64,000 bases of DNA from Pseudomonas wadenswilerensis (GTDB lineage Bacteria > Pseudomonadota > Gammaproteobacteria > Pseudomonadales > Pseudomonadaceae): the NCBI RefSeq assembly GCF_900497695.1, contig NZ_UIDD01000006.1, positions 310,001 to 374,000 of the forward strand, in the 5' to 3' direction. Below the pieces are notes generated by a model. The model made no database searches, was not told the DNA's origin, and worked only from the letters and a program-made list of their open reading frames with translations. Both the position numbers and the translations under genes were made by a program. Shown here one piece after another: positions 36,405-44,594 of the stretch (positions within the stretch are counted from its first letter, which is position 1; the number at the start of each line of letters is the position of its first letter).

Positions 36405-37070
36405 TCAAGTCAGCAGGTAGCGGCCCTGAGAGTCTTTGAGCGGTTGCGCAACCTTCAGCACCTGCTCGACCGCCCTCAGCTCCCGACCTTCCAGCTTGCG
36501 CCGGCCAAACGAATAGAAAGCCCCGCCCGGGTCGACATGCGCCGAGAACAGCCCGACAACCTCATCGCCTGTCACCTCGAGTATCAGCTCCATATGCGCT
36601 TCGAACGGCGTGCAGGCACTCAGGTAGGTCAGCCCCTCGACCACCGCGCAGGCACTCCAGCAGGCTTCCTCCAGGGCAAAGATCTGCGCCTCCTCGCCAC
36701 CGACTTGCTGCAGTGCCCAGGCGCCCTGATCGTGGGGCAGGGACCTGAGCATTGGCAGTAGCCGCTCGCTGCCAAGGATGTCGAGTTCATAGGTGTCGCC
36801 CATGCAACTGAGCACGAGCGCCTTCAGCAGGTAGCTCAGGGCAATTTCCGAAGGCTGTTCGCTCCAGCCATTGACGGCGGACAGCGGCGGGCACCATAGC
36901 AGTTGCACGGTCTCGCCAGCCTGCACATTGTCGTGCCTATCGAACTGTGCCCAGGTCTTGTCGCCGGCTTTCGGCACAATGGCCTGCAGGTCGAGGGTCG
37001 GCGCGCTGTAGTCAATGCCGGGCACGTTGCGCCAGCTTGAGGGCCAGCAGGTTTTCAGCGGAGTAGGCAT
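36405..37070 (-). CDS. Hypothetical protein
   Basis: A 221-residue soluble protein (counted from ATG 37070; an earlier in-frame start exists at 37085). No signal peptide, membrane segment or motif that I know is visible. The composition is normal, with conserved-looking acidic stretches (HDQGAWALQQVGGEEAQIFALEEA) and a C-terminal DPGGAFYSFGRRKLEGRELR. It lies 17 bases past the stop of the AT-rich 37088 gene. It may be a housekeeping-type protein or a cargo gene. Confidence 0.6.
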   Translation of the reverse strand: MPTPLKTCWPSSWRNVPGIDYSAPTLDLQAIVPKAGDKTWAQFDRHDNVQAGETVQLLWCPPLSAVNGWSEQPSEIALSYLLKALVLSCMGDTYELDILGSERLLPMLRSLPHDQGAWALQQVGGEEAQIFALEEACWSACAVVEGLTYLSACTPFEAHMELILEVTGDEVVGLFSAHVDPGGAFYSFGRRKLEGRELRAVEQVLKVAQPLKDSQGRYLLT

Positions 37071-37087
37071 TGAGGGGGTTACCAAGG

Positions 37088-37732
37088 CTAGCGAATTGCT
37101 TGCGTTGTCAGGTTTTTACTAGGGTTCTCTATTTGGAGGGTTGAGGTAATGATGAGATCACTCGCGTTTAGCTCGATCTTTAACTCGCTCAAGACTGTAT
37201 TGATTATTGCGTTGTCGTCGCCGCTTAAATTGGCTTGGGGTTTGCCTGAGATTATGCGCATGGTGTTAAGCATGCAGCTGCCTGTATGCAAGTAACGCTT
37301 GTAGATTTTGATAACTTCGTCGAATGTTTCGTGTGTTGCTTGGGTGTTTTTTATTTGACTTCTATAGCCATTAATTGCTTCTACCTGGACGCTGAGTGAC
37401 TTGATTGCAAAGCGCTGGCTTTTGTTGAAACGCCTAAAAGATGTCTCGGTTGCGGGCTTCAGGAACTGACAGATTGTATCTCTAGGGACATAGTAGAATG
37501 GCTGGCCGATTTCGGGCTCTCCGTTTTTTAGTTTTTTTAGTGATATCAGCGCGGCGGCCATTTTCTTTAATCTTGCTTCAAGCTCGATTAGCTCATCGTC
37601 GAGCTCTAAGCTGAGGTTGTTAAAGATGGCCTTGGCCTTTGCCTTCTCTTTTCTGTTTTCTATTAGCGGTGTTGCCCATATACCTAATGCAAAGGTTGCA
37701 AGTGGGGCTATGTATTTAAAGTGTTCAAGCAT
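37088..37732 (-). CDS. Hypothetical membrane-anchored protein, AT-rich
   Basis: A 214-residue protein with one N-terminal hydrophobic helix (FKYIAPLATFALGIWATPLI, about 5-24) followed by a lysine- and leucine-rich, probably coiled-coil cytoplasmic part. There is no known motif. The base composition is clearly richer in AT than the flanking genes and many codons end in A or T, which suggests recent transfer. The 37771 gene, similarly AT-rich and with a C-terminal membrane helix, precedes it on the same strand; the two may act together. Confidence 0.65.
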   Translation of the reverse strand: MLEHFKYIAPLATFALGIWATPLIENRKEKAKAKAIFNNLSLELDDELIELEARLKKMAAALISLKKLKNGEPEIGQPFYYVPRDTICQFLKPATETSFRRFNKSQRFAIKSLSVQVEAINGYRSQIKNTQATHETFDEVIKIYKRYLHTGSCMLNTMRIISGKPQANLSGDDNAIINTVLSELKIELNASDLIITSTLQIENPSKNLTTQAIR

Positions 37733-37770
37733 TGTTGGGGCTCCGAAAAGTTTTATGATTTTCTGGGAGG

Positions 37771-38214
37771 TTAAGTTTTGGATATTAAGGCTGCGGTGAT
37801 CGCGGCGCTAGCGCTGATGGCTGCGACTAGCATAGGAATAAAAATCTTCCAGCGTTCGGCATGCTTTCTTTCTCGATCATGGAGCTCGATTGCTACTTCT
37901 ATTAATTTGTTAACTACAGAGGTGTCCAGCGGAGGTCTTACTTTTTTTCCGTTTTCTGTCGTGTGGGGGAGAATGTAGCGTGAAACTAGAGATACTCTAT
38001 CAATAGCCCCCTGTTCTTCGCGAACACGGAAGAGTTCTGGGTGGTTTTTAGCAAGGTTGATCCACGAGTTTTCTGACTCCGGTTTTTCTTTTAATTCATC
38101 TTTCAAACCCGCTTCGCTACGACTAGTATTACGGTCGTAAGCCAAAACCTGTATCAGGGCTAGTACCTCACCTAAGCGTCCATTTTTTACATAGGAGGAT
38201 TTTTTCTCAGGCAT
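37771..38214 (-). CDS. Hypothetical tail-anchored membrane protein, AT-rich
   Basis: A 147-residue protein. The body is polar and charged (KNGRLGEVLALIQVLAYDR, GLKDELKEKPESENSW), and a single hydrophobic helix, WKIFIPMLVAAISASAAI, ends the protein. The start is MPEKKSSYVK at 38214, with an agag ribosome site; upstream codons are in frame but unsupported. Its composition is unlike the core genome. It sits 38 bases before the 37088 gene. No family is recognised. Confidence 0.65.
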   Translation of the reverse strand: MPEKKSSYVKNGRLGEVLALIQVLAYDRNTSRSEAGLKDELKEKPESENSWINLAKNHPELFRVREEQGAIDRVSLVSRYILPHTTENGKKVRPPLDTSVVNKLIEVAIELHDRERKHAERWKIFIPMLVAAISASAAITAALISKT

Positions 38215-38293
38215 CGTTTTCTCTTTTTTAGTGTGCGGACTAATCGCTCTGGCAGGCGGTGAGTGGAGTGTTAGCGAAGTTTTCTTGTTAGGG

Positions 38294-38932
38294 TCAATTT
38301 TGCCCAAATACCGCCTTCTGCCAATGCTCCTCGCTAACAATCGCGATCCCGCCCCCAGCCTCTCTTATCTCCACAGCCTTCTTGATCTTCGTACCATAAC
38401 TACTGTGCAGCCATTGCTCGTTCCCGACACTCCCCACCACCAGGAAGTGCACCTTTTTGCTCACCGAGCCGCCAATCAAGCCTCCGCGATCTAGCACGAG
38501 GGCCTCACACTCCTTACGTGGCCCATAGGCCATGGCGCCAGTAAAAAGGTACACCCTGTCTGGCCAGTCGAGGGCAGGTGCTGGATCATTAAGGGGGAGT
38601 GTGGTGGGCGCAGTAAAAGGGCGAGGACTATTACTGGGGGCGCCGGTAAATTGCTGGAGTATCTCCAACAATTCCGCCGACTCGTCGGCATCCAGAATTC
38701 CATCGCTGAGCATATTGGCCAGGCGTCGGTAGAGCAGGTTGATCACTGGATCATCCAGGTGTGCCAGATGATGCTCGATCCAGTTTTTTAGAAACTCAGC
38801 CTCTCGCTGGTTGATGGTGTTATCTGCAGTGAGCCCTGCGGCAATGCCGAGTAAGGCGTCCGCCGAGCGTCGGTCGATACGGGCCTGGTGGTAGAAACGA
38901 CTGTTTTCGAATTCCTGATGCAAGTCGACCAT
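38294..38932 (-). CDS. BRCT-domain protein with N-terminal helical domain
   Basis: A 212-residue protein. The N-terminal ~95 residues are helical and acidic, with TADNTINQREAEFLKNWIE and SDGILDADESAELLEIL, resembling TerB-like domains. After a proline-rich linker comes a BRCT domain of the DNA-ligase type: RVYLFTGAMAYGPRKECEAL, then GGLIGGSVSKKVHFLVVG, and EEHWQKAVFG at the end. BRCT domains bind DNA ends or phosphoproteins, and this type is seen in nuclease- and repair-linked proteins. The start at 38932 has aggaag upstream. It lies 13 bases after the 38946 gene. Confidence 0.78.
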   Translation of the reverse strand: MVDLHQEFENSRFYHQARIDRRSADALLGIAAGLTADNTINQREAEFLKNWIEHHLAHLDDPVINLLYRRLANMLSDGILDADESAELLEILQQFTGAPSNSPRPFTAPTTLPLNDPAPALDWPDRVYLFTGAMAYGPRKECEALVLDRGGLIGGSVSKKVHFLVVGSVGNEQWLHSSYGTKIKKAVEIREAGGGIAIVSEEHWQKAVFGQN

Positions 38933-38945
38933 GATGCAAGCTTCC

Positions 38946-39335
38946 TTACTCTTCGTTATCAACCTGTGAGTTGTAGTATTTGCTTTGCTCGGGTGTGAAA
39001 GTCACGACCATCCCTGTACGGCTGCAACTAATCGTCAGTTCCGCTGTGGTATCGATTTGCAGGTCGTCACCGCGTAAACCTTGCCAGTGAGCCAGATACT
39101 TGAGCGAGCCGAACTTCTCGAGTTTCTTCAAGGTGCGTTCGACACCACCTTTCCAGCCCAGCACGGGGAGCTCACCGGCGATGCAGCGCTGGGCAATGTC
39201 GGGATGTTTGAGGGCTCGTTCACGACCAGCCTCCCAGCAGCGGATCAGACCTTGGTCAGGGCCCTGCCAGGTATCGGACCAGCCGAGGGTGGGGCGTAGA
39301 GCTGCGTGGATGGGTCGATGGACAATCGTGTTCAT
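38946..39335 (-). CDS. Hypothetical protein upstream of the BRCT gene
   Basis: A 129-residue protein with an excellent ribosome site (gggagg, 4 bases before the ATG). There is no membrane segment or signal. It contains a tryptophan-rich start (LGWSDTWQGPDQGLIRCWEAG) and a basic middle (GGVERTLKKLEKFGSLKYLAHW). No family is recognised. Spacing makes it the first gene of a two-gene unit with the BRCT protein. Confidence 0.65.
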   Translation of the reverse strand: MNTIVHRPIHAALRPTLGWSDTWQGPDQGLIRCWEAGRERALKHPDIAQRCIAGELPVLGWKGGVERTLKKLEKFGSLKYLAHWQGLRGDDLQIDTTAELTISCSRTGMVVTFTPEQSKYYNSQVDNEE

Positions 39336-39480
39336 TCAGCCTCCCTGGCTGGTGATAGTCGTATTGAGTTACGCAGTCCTGCTGATTGGATGCTACTAAG
39401 TGGCCAGTATTGATGTCCAGCCCAGAGAGTCGGGGCTTGATAGTTCATCGTTGGGTAGGTCTCTGGAGGTTGGACGCAGG

Positions 39481-39530
39481 ATTTGTGGGAGCTGGCCTTG
39501 CCAGCGATGGGCCGCACCTGCGGCCCCAAA
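39481..39530. repeat. REP unit and adjoining hairpin
   Basis: ttgtgggagctggccttgcc and onward is a REP. It is followed by gggccgcacctgcggcccc, a strong stem, just after the stop of the small minus-strand gene. Confidence 0.8.
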
Positions 39531-39557
39531 ACCAGGCGCTTGCGTCCCCCTGGATTG

Positions 39558-39878
39558 TTACCTGGCTGCCTTGCGCTCCAAGGCTTGTGTCTCGATCCCA
39601 TCAAGCAACGCATCCACCAGCCCCTTGGCCATCTCGACCGAGTGCAGTGTTGCCCAAATCATTCCGCGGGCGTCGGCATCAACCTTGTCGCATGCCTGCA
39701 TGCCAGTGTCATGGGCGCAACGCAAATACATCGACGCATGCACCAACGCGTCATGCGCCTCGATACCGGCGCGTACAGAAAACAACGGGGGATGACCTGC
39801 AGCACAAGCCCCGAAAGGCGCGTCGGCAGTGTGAGGAAGGGCGCCGGCTGGCGGTGGATCAGGAACGATCTTGATCAT
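39558..39878 (-). CDS. Small Pseudomonas-type protein (DUF3077/DUF6124-like)
   Basis: A 106-residue protein starting MIKIVPDPPP, with an internal ALVHASMYLRCAHDTG segment. This outline (basic start, VPDPP, then VHAS-x-x-L-x-C) is typical of a small-protein group common in Pseudomonas genomes. Function is unknown. ggagatgcagc precedes the ATG as ribosome site. Confidence 0.65.
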   Translation of the reverse strand: MIKIVPDPPPAGALPHTADAPFGACAAGHPPLFSVRAGIEAHDALVHASMYLRCAHDTGMQACDKVDADARGMIWATLHSVEMAKGLVDALLDGIETQALERKAAR

Positions 39879-40307
39879 GCTGCATCTCCTATATCAGCCA
39901 GGAAACTGCCAGCATCCGCTTGCACACGAATGGGTGGCAGCTGTGCGCAGGTGTGCAAGACCGAGGATATAGGACCCGGCAGACCCGAAGGCCTCCCACG
40001 CACAGCCACCATAAAACTATTCCTCGGACGCAAAGACGCGCCGGGAAGGTCTCAAGGTACTGATTGCTCCACATCGTTCGGGCTTGCACACCCGGTCGCT
40101 GAATTGGCAGCGACTGAAGGAGGGTAACGGGGTTGGGGTGGGTATTCAAGCGTGGTGTCGACCAGGGTTGATGCATTGTCTGTGGGAGCGGGCTTGACCC
40201 GCGATGTCGCCGTACAGCCAACACATCAGGTATTGCCTGAATTACGACCGCTACGCGCTCGATCGCTGGCAAGTCCAGCTCCCACAGGATTTGCGCTGCT
40301 CTCTAGA
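39879..40307. other. Gene-free stretch with two separate REP units
   Basis: About 430 bases hold no frame I trust. REP-type sequences lie at about 40180-40207 (tctgtgggagcgggcttgac) and 40260-40290 (gatcgctggcaagtccagct). Both carry small differences from the consensus palindromes, suggesting decay. Confidence 0.6.
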
Positions 40308-40949
40308 TCAAGCACCCTGACGGCGCATGGTCAGAATTGCCGCACCAAAGAAGATAAACGTCGAGCCCACCACCCGGCTCACCCAGCGCGAGAACGCCGG
40401 CCGGGTCAGCACGCCTTTGGCCCGCGAGGCGAGGGCGGCGTACAGGCTCAGGGAGGTCAGCGACAAGCCCATGAAAATCGCGGTGAGGATCAGGAACTGC
40501 GGCAACAGCGCAGCGCTCTGGTCGATGAATTGCGGGAACAGGGCGGTAAAGAACATCGTTGCCTTGGGGTTGGTGGCGGCGGTGAGGAAGGCCGATTTGT
40601 ACAGCTTCCAGCGTGAGGGCTTGACCGGTGCCTGGCCCCCTGCAACATCGCTTGCCAGCATCGGGCTCTTTTTCATCAACTGTTTGGCACCGAGGTAGAA
40701 CAGGTAGCCGGCACCGAGGATCTTCACCGCGTTGAACAACCACTCGGAGCTGGCGAGCAGCGCGCCGAGGCCGAGCATGGCCGCCGCCGACAGGCAGAAC
40801 AGCCCGCTGGCGTTACCCAGCGAGGACCACACCGCATAACGCGGCCCGTAGGCCAGGCTGTTGTTGATCGCCATCAAAGTAGCGGGGCCGGGGCTGGCGA
40901 TGGCAATCGCGGCAACCAGGGTGAAGGCGAGAAGTGCGTGAAGATCCAT
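40308..40949 (-). CDS. LysE/RhtB-family amino-acid exporter
   Basis: A 213-residue inner-membrane protein with about six helices. The family start is present: LLAFTLVAAIASPGPA-type text with ASPGPATLMAINNSLAYGPR (about 18-37), then SLGNASGLF and FLTAATNPKATMFFTALFPQF. It exports amino acids or homoserine lactone-like compounds; the substrate is not evident. The start MDLHALLAF at 40949 is chosen because the upstream 22 codons overlap the LysR gene end. It lies 43 bases after the lysR stop. Confidence 0.9.
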   Translation of the reverse strand: MDLHALLAFTLVAAIAIASPGPATLMAINNSLAYGPRYAVWSSLGNASGLFCLSAAAMLGLGALLASSEWLFNAVKILGAGYLFYLGAKQLMKKSPMLASDVAGGQAPVKPSRWKLYKSAFLTAATNPKATMFFTALFPQFIDQSAALLPQFLILTAIFMGLSLTSLSLYAALASRAKGVLTRPAFSRWVSRVVGSTFIFFGAAILTMRRQGA

Positions 40950-40992
40950 TTTCAGGCTCTGGAGGGTTGGACAGGCGGTAAATGTAACAGGA

Positions 40993-41865
40993 TCAGCCAC
41001 CGCGCTGCTCGGCAAACCACTGCATCACCACCGCGCACGCCGGATGCCCGGCTCCTGCGGCCTGCAGGCACAACGAATACACCCCGCCGGTCTTCAGTGG
41101 CTGCCCGAACGGCACGATCAGCACGCCGCGATCAATCGATTCCGCGGCCAGGGTCAGGTCGGTCATCGCCACCCCCAAGCCTCGCGCCGCCGCATCCAGC
41201 GCCAATTCGTCGAGGTTGAACGGTATGTGCCGGTAATCCGCCAGCGCTTTGCCGCCCCGCGCCGCCAGCCACTGGCTCCAGGTCTGCTGGTCGGTGGAGC
41301 CATGCAGCAGTGCAAAGCGCACCAGGTCTGCCTCTGAATCCAACCCGAGGCCGGGCGTGCACACCGGCACCAGGGTTTCCTCGAACAGTGTCGAGCAGGC
41401 CGAATCACTGGAAGGCTCGGGCAGGTAAAGGATGTACGCATCACTGTCCGTGGCCGGTTCCACAATCTCGGTGGCCACCGTCTCGATCGACAACGAGATG
41501 TCCGGGTGCAAGCGGTAGAACTCGCTAAGCCTGGGTAGCAACCAGCGCACCGCCAGCGACACGTGCATGCGGATGCGGAACGGGCGCTGTTGCGGCGACA
41601 GGCGTTCTTCGAGGGTTTTCAGTTGCTCGAGAATACTCCGTGCGCTGGCCAGCACCTGTTCGCCCTCGGCAGTGAGCTGCAGGCTGCGGCTGCTGCGCAC
41701 GAACATGGCTACGCCAAAATGACTCTCCAGCAGCTGGATCTTGCGGCTTACCGCGCTCTGGGTCAGGCACAGCTTATGCGCGGCCTGGGTGAAGCTGCCG
41801 GTATCGGCGACTTCGACCAGCGCCTGCAGGGCTTGCAGCGAAGGCAGGTGGCGAACTTTATCCAT
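40993..41865 (-). CDS. LysR-family transcriptional regulator
   Basis: A 290-residue LysR-type regulator. The winged helix is SLQALQALVEVADTGSFTQAAHKLCLTQSAVSRKI (about 9-43), followed by the linker helix and a substrate-binding domain. It resembles GcvA-like regulators. It lies between the LysE gene (same strand) and the divergently transcribed flavoprotein and polyamine-binding genes, the usual place of a local activator. The 132-base divergent gap contains an AT-rich ttataacgttggttgtatca stretch that could hold its binding site. Confidence 0.92.
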   Translation of the reverse strand: MDKVRHLPSLQALQALVEVADTGSFTQAAHKLCLTQSAVSRKIQLLESHFGVAMFVRSSRSLQLTAEGEQVLASARSILEQLKTLEERLSPQQRPFRIRMHVSLAVRWLLPRLSEFYRLHPDISLSIETVATEIVEPATDSDAYILYLPEPSSDSACSTLFEETLVPVCTPGLGLDSEADLVRFALLHGSTDQQTWSQWLAARGGKALADYRHIPFNLDELALDAAARGLGVAMTDLTLAAESIDRGVLIVPFGQPLKTGGVYSLCLQAAGAGHPACAVVMQWFAEQRGG

Positions 41866-41997
41866 GCGTTTTTCGAATGCCCCGATGAATTTATAACGTT
41901 GGTTGTATCAGTAAAGACCTTTTAGATTCTGGCCATGGCAGCCGCCACCAGCATAAAACGTCCATGCGCTGTGTGCATACATGTCGAGAGGTGATGC

Positions 41998-43299
41998 ATG
42001 AAAAACCAATGTGGCTGGATTGCCCTGGCGGGCAGTTCACCGGTACGCGCTCGCCTGAGCGGCGCGCAAAAAGCCGACTGGCTGGTGATCGGCGCGGGCA
42101 TCACCGGGCTCAGTGCCGCCCATACCCTGGCTGAAATGCACCCGCAGGCGCGGGTTGTCGTGGTTGATCGCCAGCACGCCGCGCAAGGCGCGTCGGCACG
42201 CAACTCCGGTTTTGTCGTCGCTCATGAACACCCGGCTGACAACGAATTGCTTGGCCATGGGGGCTTTGCCGACTACGAAACCGATACCGCGATCGGCCAG
42301 GTCGCCAGCAACGAAGTGCGCCAGCGCATCGTGCGCCACGACATCGACTGCGAGTTTCGCGAAGACGGCTACTTTTTCGCGGTTAACGACCCGGACAAGC
42401 TCACCCATGTCGAAGCCAAGCTGGCGACCCTGCGTGCCGTCGGCGCCGAGGCGCAGTTCCTGCAAGGTGAGGTGCTCAAGCACAAGCTCGGCAGCAGCCA
42501 TTACCAGGCAGCGATCTGGTGCGGCAACGGCAACGCCTTGCTGCAACCGGCCAAGTACGTGAAGGGCTTGCTCGATGCACTGCCAGCCAGTGTCACGCTG
42601 TATGAAAACACCGATATCAACAGCCTTGAGCGCCTCGATCAGGGCCGTGTGCGCGCCAACAGTGCCGATGGCAGCATCGAGGCTAAACAGGTACTGGTGT
42701 GCCTGAACGCCTTTGTTCCACGGGCCGGCATCGACACCAGTGGCACCTTCGCGATGGAATTGAGCGCCAGCCTCACCCGACCGATGACCGACGCCGAGTT
42801 CAGCGCCATCGGCAACGTCGAGCCGTGGGGCGTGCTCTCGACCCGGCCACTGGGCGCCACAGTACGGCTGACCCCGGACCGCCGGGTGATGATCCGCAAC
42901 ACCGCCGAATACCGCGCGCGGGACCTTGGCCCGAGTGAACTGCAGCAACGTCAGCAGCATCATCTGCGGGGCTTGCAGCGACGTTTTCCGTGGTTCAGCG
43001 CACAAGACATCCAGTTCACCTGGACCGGCCACCTCAGCGCCTCGCGCTCCGGCCAGCCGTACTTCGCCAAGGTCGAAGAAGGCGTGTTTGCCGTGGCCGG
43101 CTGCAATGGCTCCGGGGTTGCCCGCGGCACCTTGTGGGGGCGTCTGCTGGCAGAGCTTGCCAGCGGGGCGAGCTCGCCGCTGCTGACCTCGGTCATGGCC
43201 CGGGCGCAACCCGGCTGGTTGCCCCCCAAGCCGCTGCTCGATATCGGTGCCATGCTGCGGATGCGTGTGGAAGCGCTGCGAGCCAGGACTGAAATCTAG
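41998..43299 (+). CDS. FAD-dependent amine oxidase-like protein (PuuB/DadA family)
   Basis: A 433-residue DAO-fold oxidoreductase. The dinucleotide-binding motif is WLVIGAGITGLSAAHTLAE (about 28-46), followed by the basic loop of the substrate domain and a C-terminal FAVAGCNGSGVARGTLWGRLLAE, the usual FAD-contact GCxGxG-like loop. Members oxidise gamma-glutamylputrescine, amino acids or other amines. The next gene encodes a polyamine-type binding protein, so putrescine or a related amine is a plausible substrate. The ATG follows gagagg. Confidence 0.87.
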   Translation: MKNQCGWIALAGSSPVRARLSGAQKADWLVIGAGITGLSAAHTLAEMHPQARVVVVDRQHAAQGASARNSGFVVAHEHPADNELLGHGGFADYETDTAIGQVASNEVRQRIVRHDIDCEFREDGYFFAVNDPDKLTHVEAKLATLRAVGAEAQFLQGEVLKHKLGSSHYQAAIWCGNGNALLQPAKYVKGLLDALPASVTLYENTDINSLERLDQGRVRANSADGSIEAKQVLVCLNAFVPRAGIDTSGTFAMELSASLTRPMTDAEFSAIGNVEPWGVLSTRPLGATVRLTPDRRVMIRNTAEYRARDLGPSELQQRQQHHLRGLQRRFPWFSAQDIQFTWTGHLSASRSGQPYFAKVEEGVFAVAGCNGSGVARGTLWGRLLAELASGASSPLLTSVMARAQPGWLPPKPLLDIGAMLRMRVEALRARTEI

Positions 43300-43349
43300 A
43301 ACACCGTCTATCCCAACAAGAACAAAGCTCCTTTGAAAGGTGAATGATC

Positions 43350-44438
43350 ATGCAATTCAAAACGCTGCCCCTGGTTGCCTTGCTCGCGACGTTTTCCGCC
43401 GCTTCATACGCTGTCGAAGCAGTGAACATCTCCAACTGGAACGGCTACATCGCCGACGACACCTTGCCCAGCTTCACCAAGGCCACCGGCATCAAGGCGA
43501 CCTACGACATTCACGACAGCAACGAAGTGCTCGAATCCAAGCTGATGACCGGCAACACCGGCTATGACGTGGTCAGCCCCTCCAACCACTTCATGTCACG
43601 GCTGATCAAGGCCGGGGCGATCCAGCCCCTGGACAGGAGCCAGTTGCCCAACTGGAAGAACCTCGACCCGCTGTTGATGAAAAAGCTCGAGGTCAACGAC
43701 CCCGGCAACCAGTACGGTTTTCCGTACATGTGGGGCACCGCCGGCATCGGCTACAACGTCGAGAAGATCAAGGCAATTTTCGGCAGCACCGACGTCACCC
43801 GTTCGTGGAACCTGTTCTTCGACGAAGAGAACATCAAGAAGCTCAGCCAGTGCGGCGTGGCGATCATCGACAACCCGACGCAGATCCTGCCGATCACCCT
43901 CAACTACCTGGGCCTGCCGCACCACAGTCATACGCCTGCGGACTACAAGCAGGCCGAGCAGGCACTGCTGAAGATCCGTCCTTATGTGCAGTACTTCCAT
44001 GCCTCCAAGTACATCAGCGACCTGGCCAACGGTAACGTTTGCGCGGTGATCGGTTTCAACGGCGACGTGGTCCAGGCTGCGGCCAGCGCCAGGGAGGCCA
44101 ACAACGGCATCGATATCGCCTACTCGATCCCGGAGGAGGGCTCGACCCTGTGGATGGACATGCTGGTCATTCCCAAAAACGCGCCCCACGAGAAGAACGC
44201 CTACGCCTACCTCAACTACCTGCTCAGCCCTGAAGTGATCGCCAACATCAGCAACAGCATCCACTACGCTAACCCCAACAGCGCTGCGGATCAGTTCCTC
44301 ACGCCTGCGGTGAAGCAGGATGCGGCGATTTATCCGTCGAAGGACGTGCTGGAAAAACTCTTCACCGTCGAAGACCTGCCACCGGCCATCGCCCGCCTGA
44401 GCACGCGGCTGTGGACCAAGCTCAAGTCCAACACCTGA
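43350..44438 (+). CDS. PotF/SpuD-like periplasmic polyamine-binding protein
   Basis: A 362-residue solute-binding protein. A signal peptide (QFKTLPLVALLATFSAASYA, cleavage near 20) is followed by VNISNWNGYIADDTLPSFTK and YDVVSPSNHFMSRLIKAGAI, the typical opening of PotD/PotF proteins. No transporter ATPase or permease gene adjoins it, so it is an orphan binding protein or uses a transporter elsewhere. Of two ATGs, 43350 has the better distance from aaagg than 43344. It is 50 bases past the flavoprotein gene and probably co-transcribed. Confidence 0.88.
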   Translation: MQFKTLPLVALLATFSAASYAVEAVNISNWNGYIADDTLPSFTKATGIKATYDIHDSNEVLESKLMTGNTGYDVVSPSNHFMSRLIKAGAIQPLDRSQLPNWKNLDPLLMKKLEVNDPGNQYGFPYMWGTAGIGYNVEKIKAIFGSTDVTRSWNLFFDEENIKKLSQCGVAIIDNPTQILPITLNYLGLPHHSHTPADYKQAEQALLKIRPYVQYFHASKYISDLANGNVCAVIGFNGDVVQAAASAREANNGIDIAYSIPEEGSTLWMDMLVIPKNAPHEKNAYAYLNYLLSPEVIANISNSIHYANPNSAADQFLTPAVKQDAAIYPSKDVLEKLFTVEDLPPAIARLSTRLWTKLKSNT

Positions 44439-44533
44439 GTGCCGGTGCTGCGAGGGGCGGGTGTCGTCCCTCGACCCGCGCTGTCTTGAGTACCCTGCGC
44501 CGACCAATGGTGTTTTTATGTCACCCAGGTCGT

Positions 44534-44561
44534 TTGACAGGGTATTCGCCGTAGCTATGAT
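44534..44561 (+). promoter_or_regulatory. Strong sigma-70-like promoter of the VWA gene
   Basis: TTGACA (44534-44539, perfect) and TATGAT (44556-44561, five of six) are spaced by 16 bases. The predicted start near 44568 leaves a 27-base leader before the ATG at 44595, with gggag in it. Confidence 0.75.
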
Positions 44562-44594
44562 CCAGAAAAAGCCCATGAGCAGGGAGCACAGGGC

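Noticed and set aside
39889..40272. A 127-codon minus-strand frame in the gap before the LysE gene
   Set aside because: It has no ribosome site, crosses a REP-like sequence and shows no recognisable protein features.
44439..44500. Possible terminator after the polyamine-binding protein gene (gagggg...cccctc-like stem)
   Set aside because: The stem is imperfect and no T-run follows it, so it was not called.
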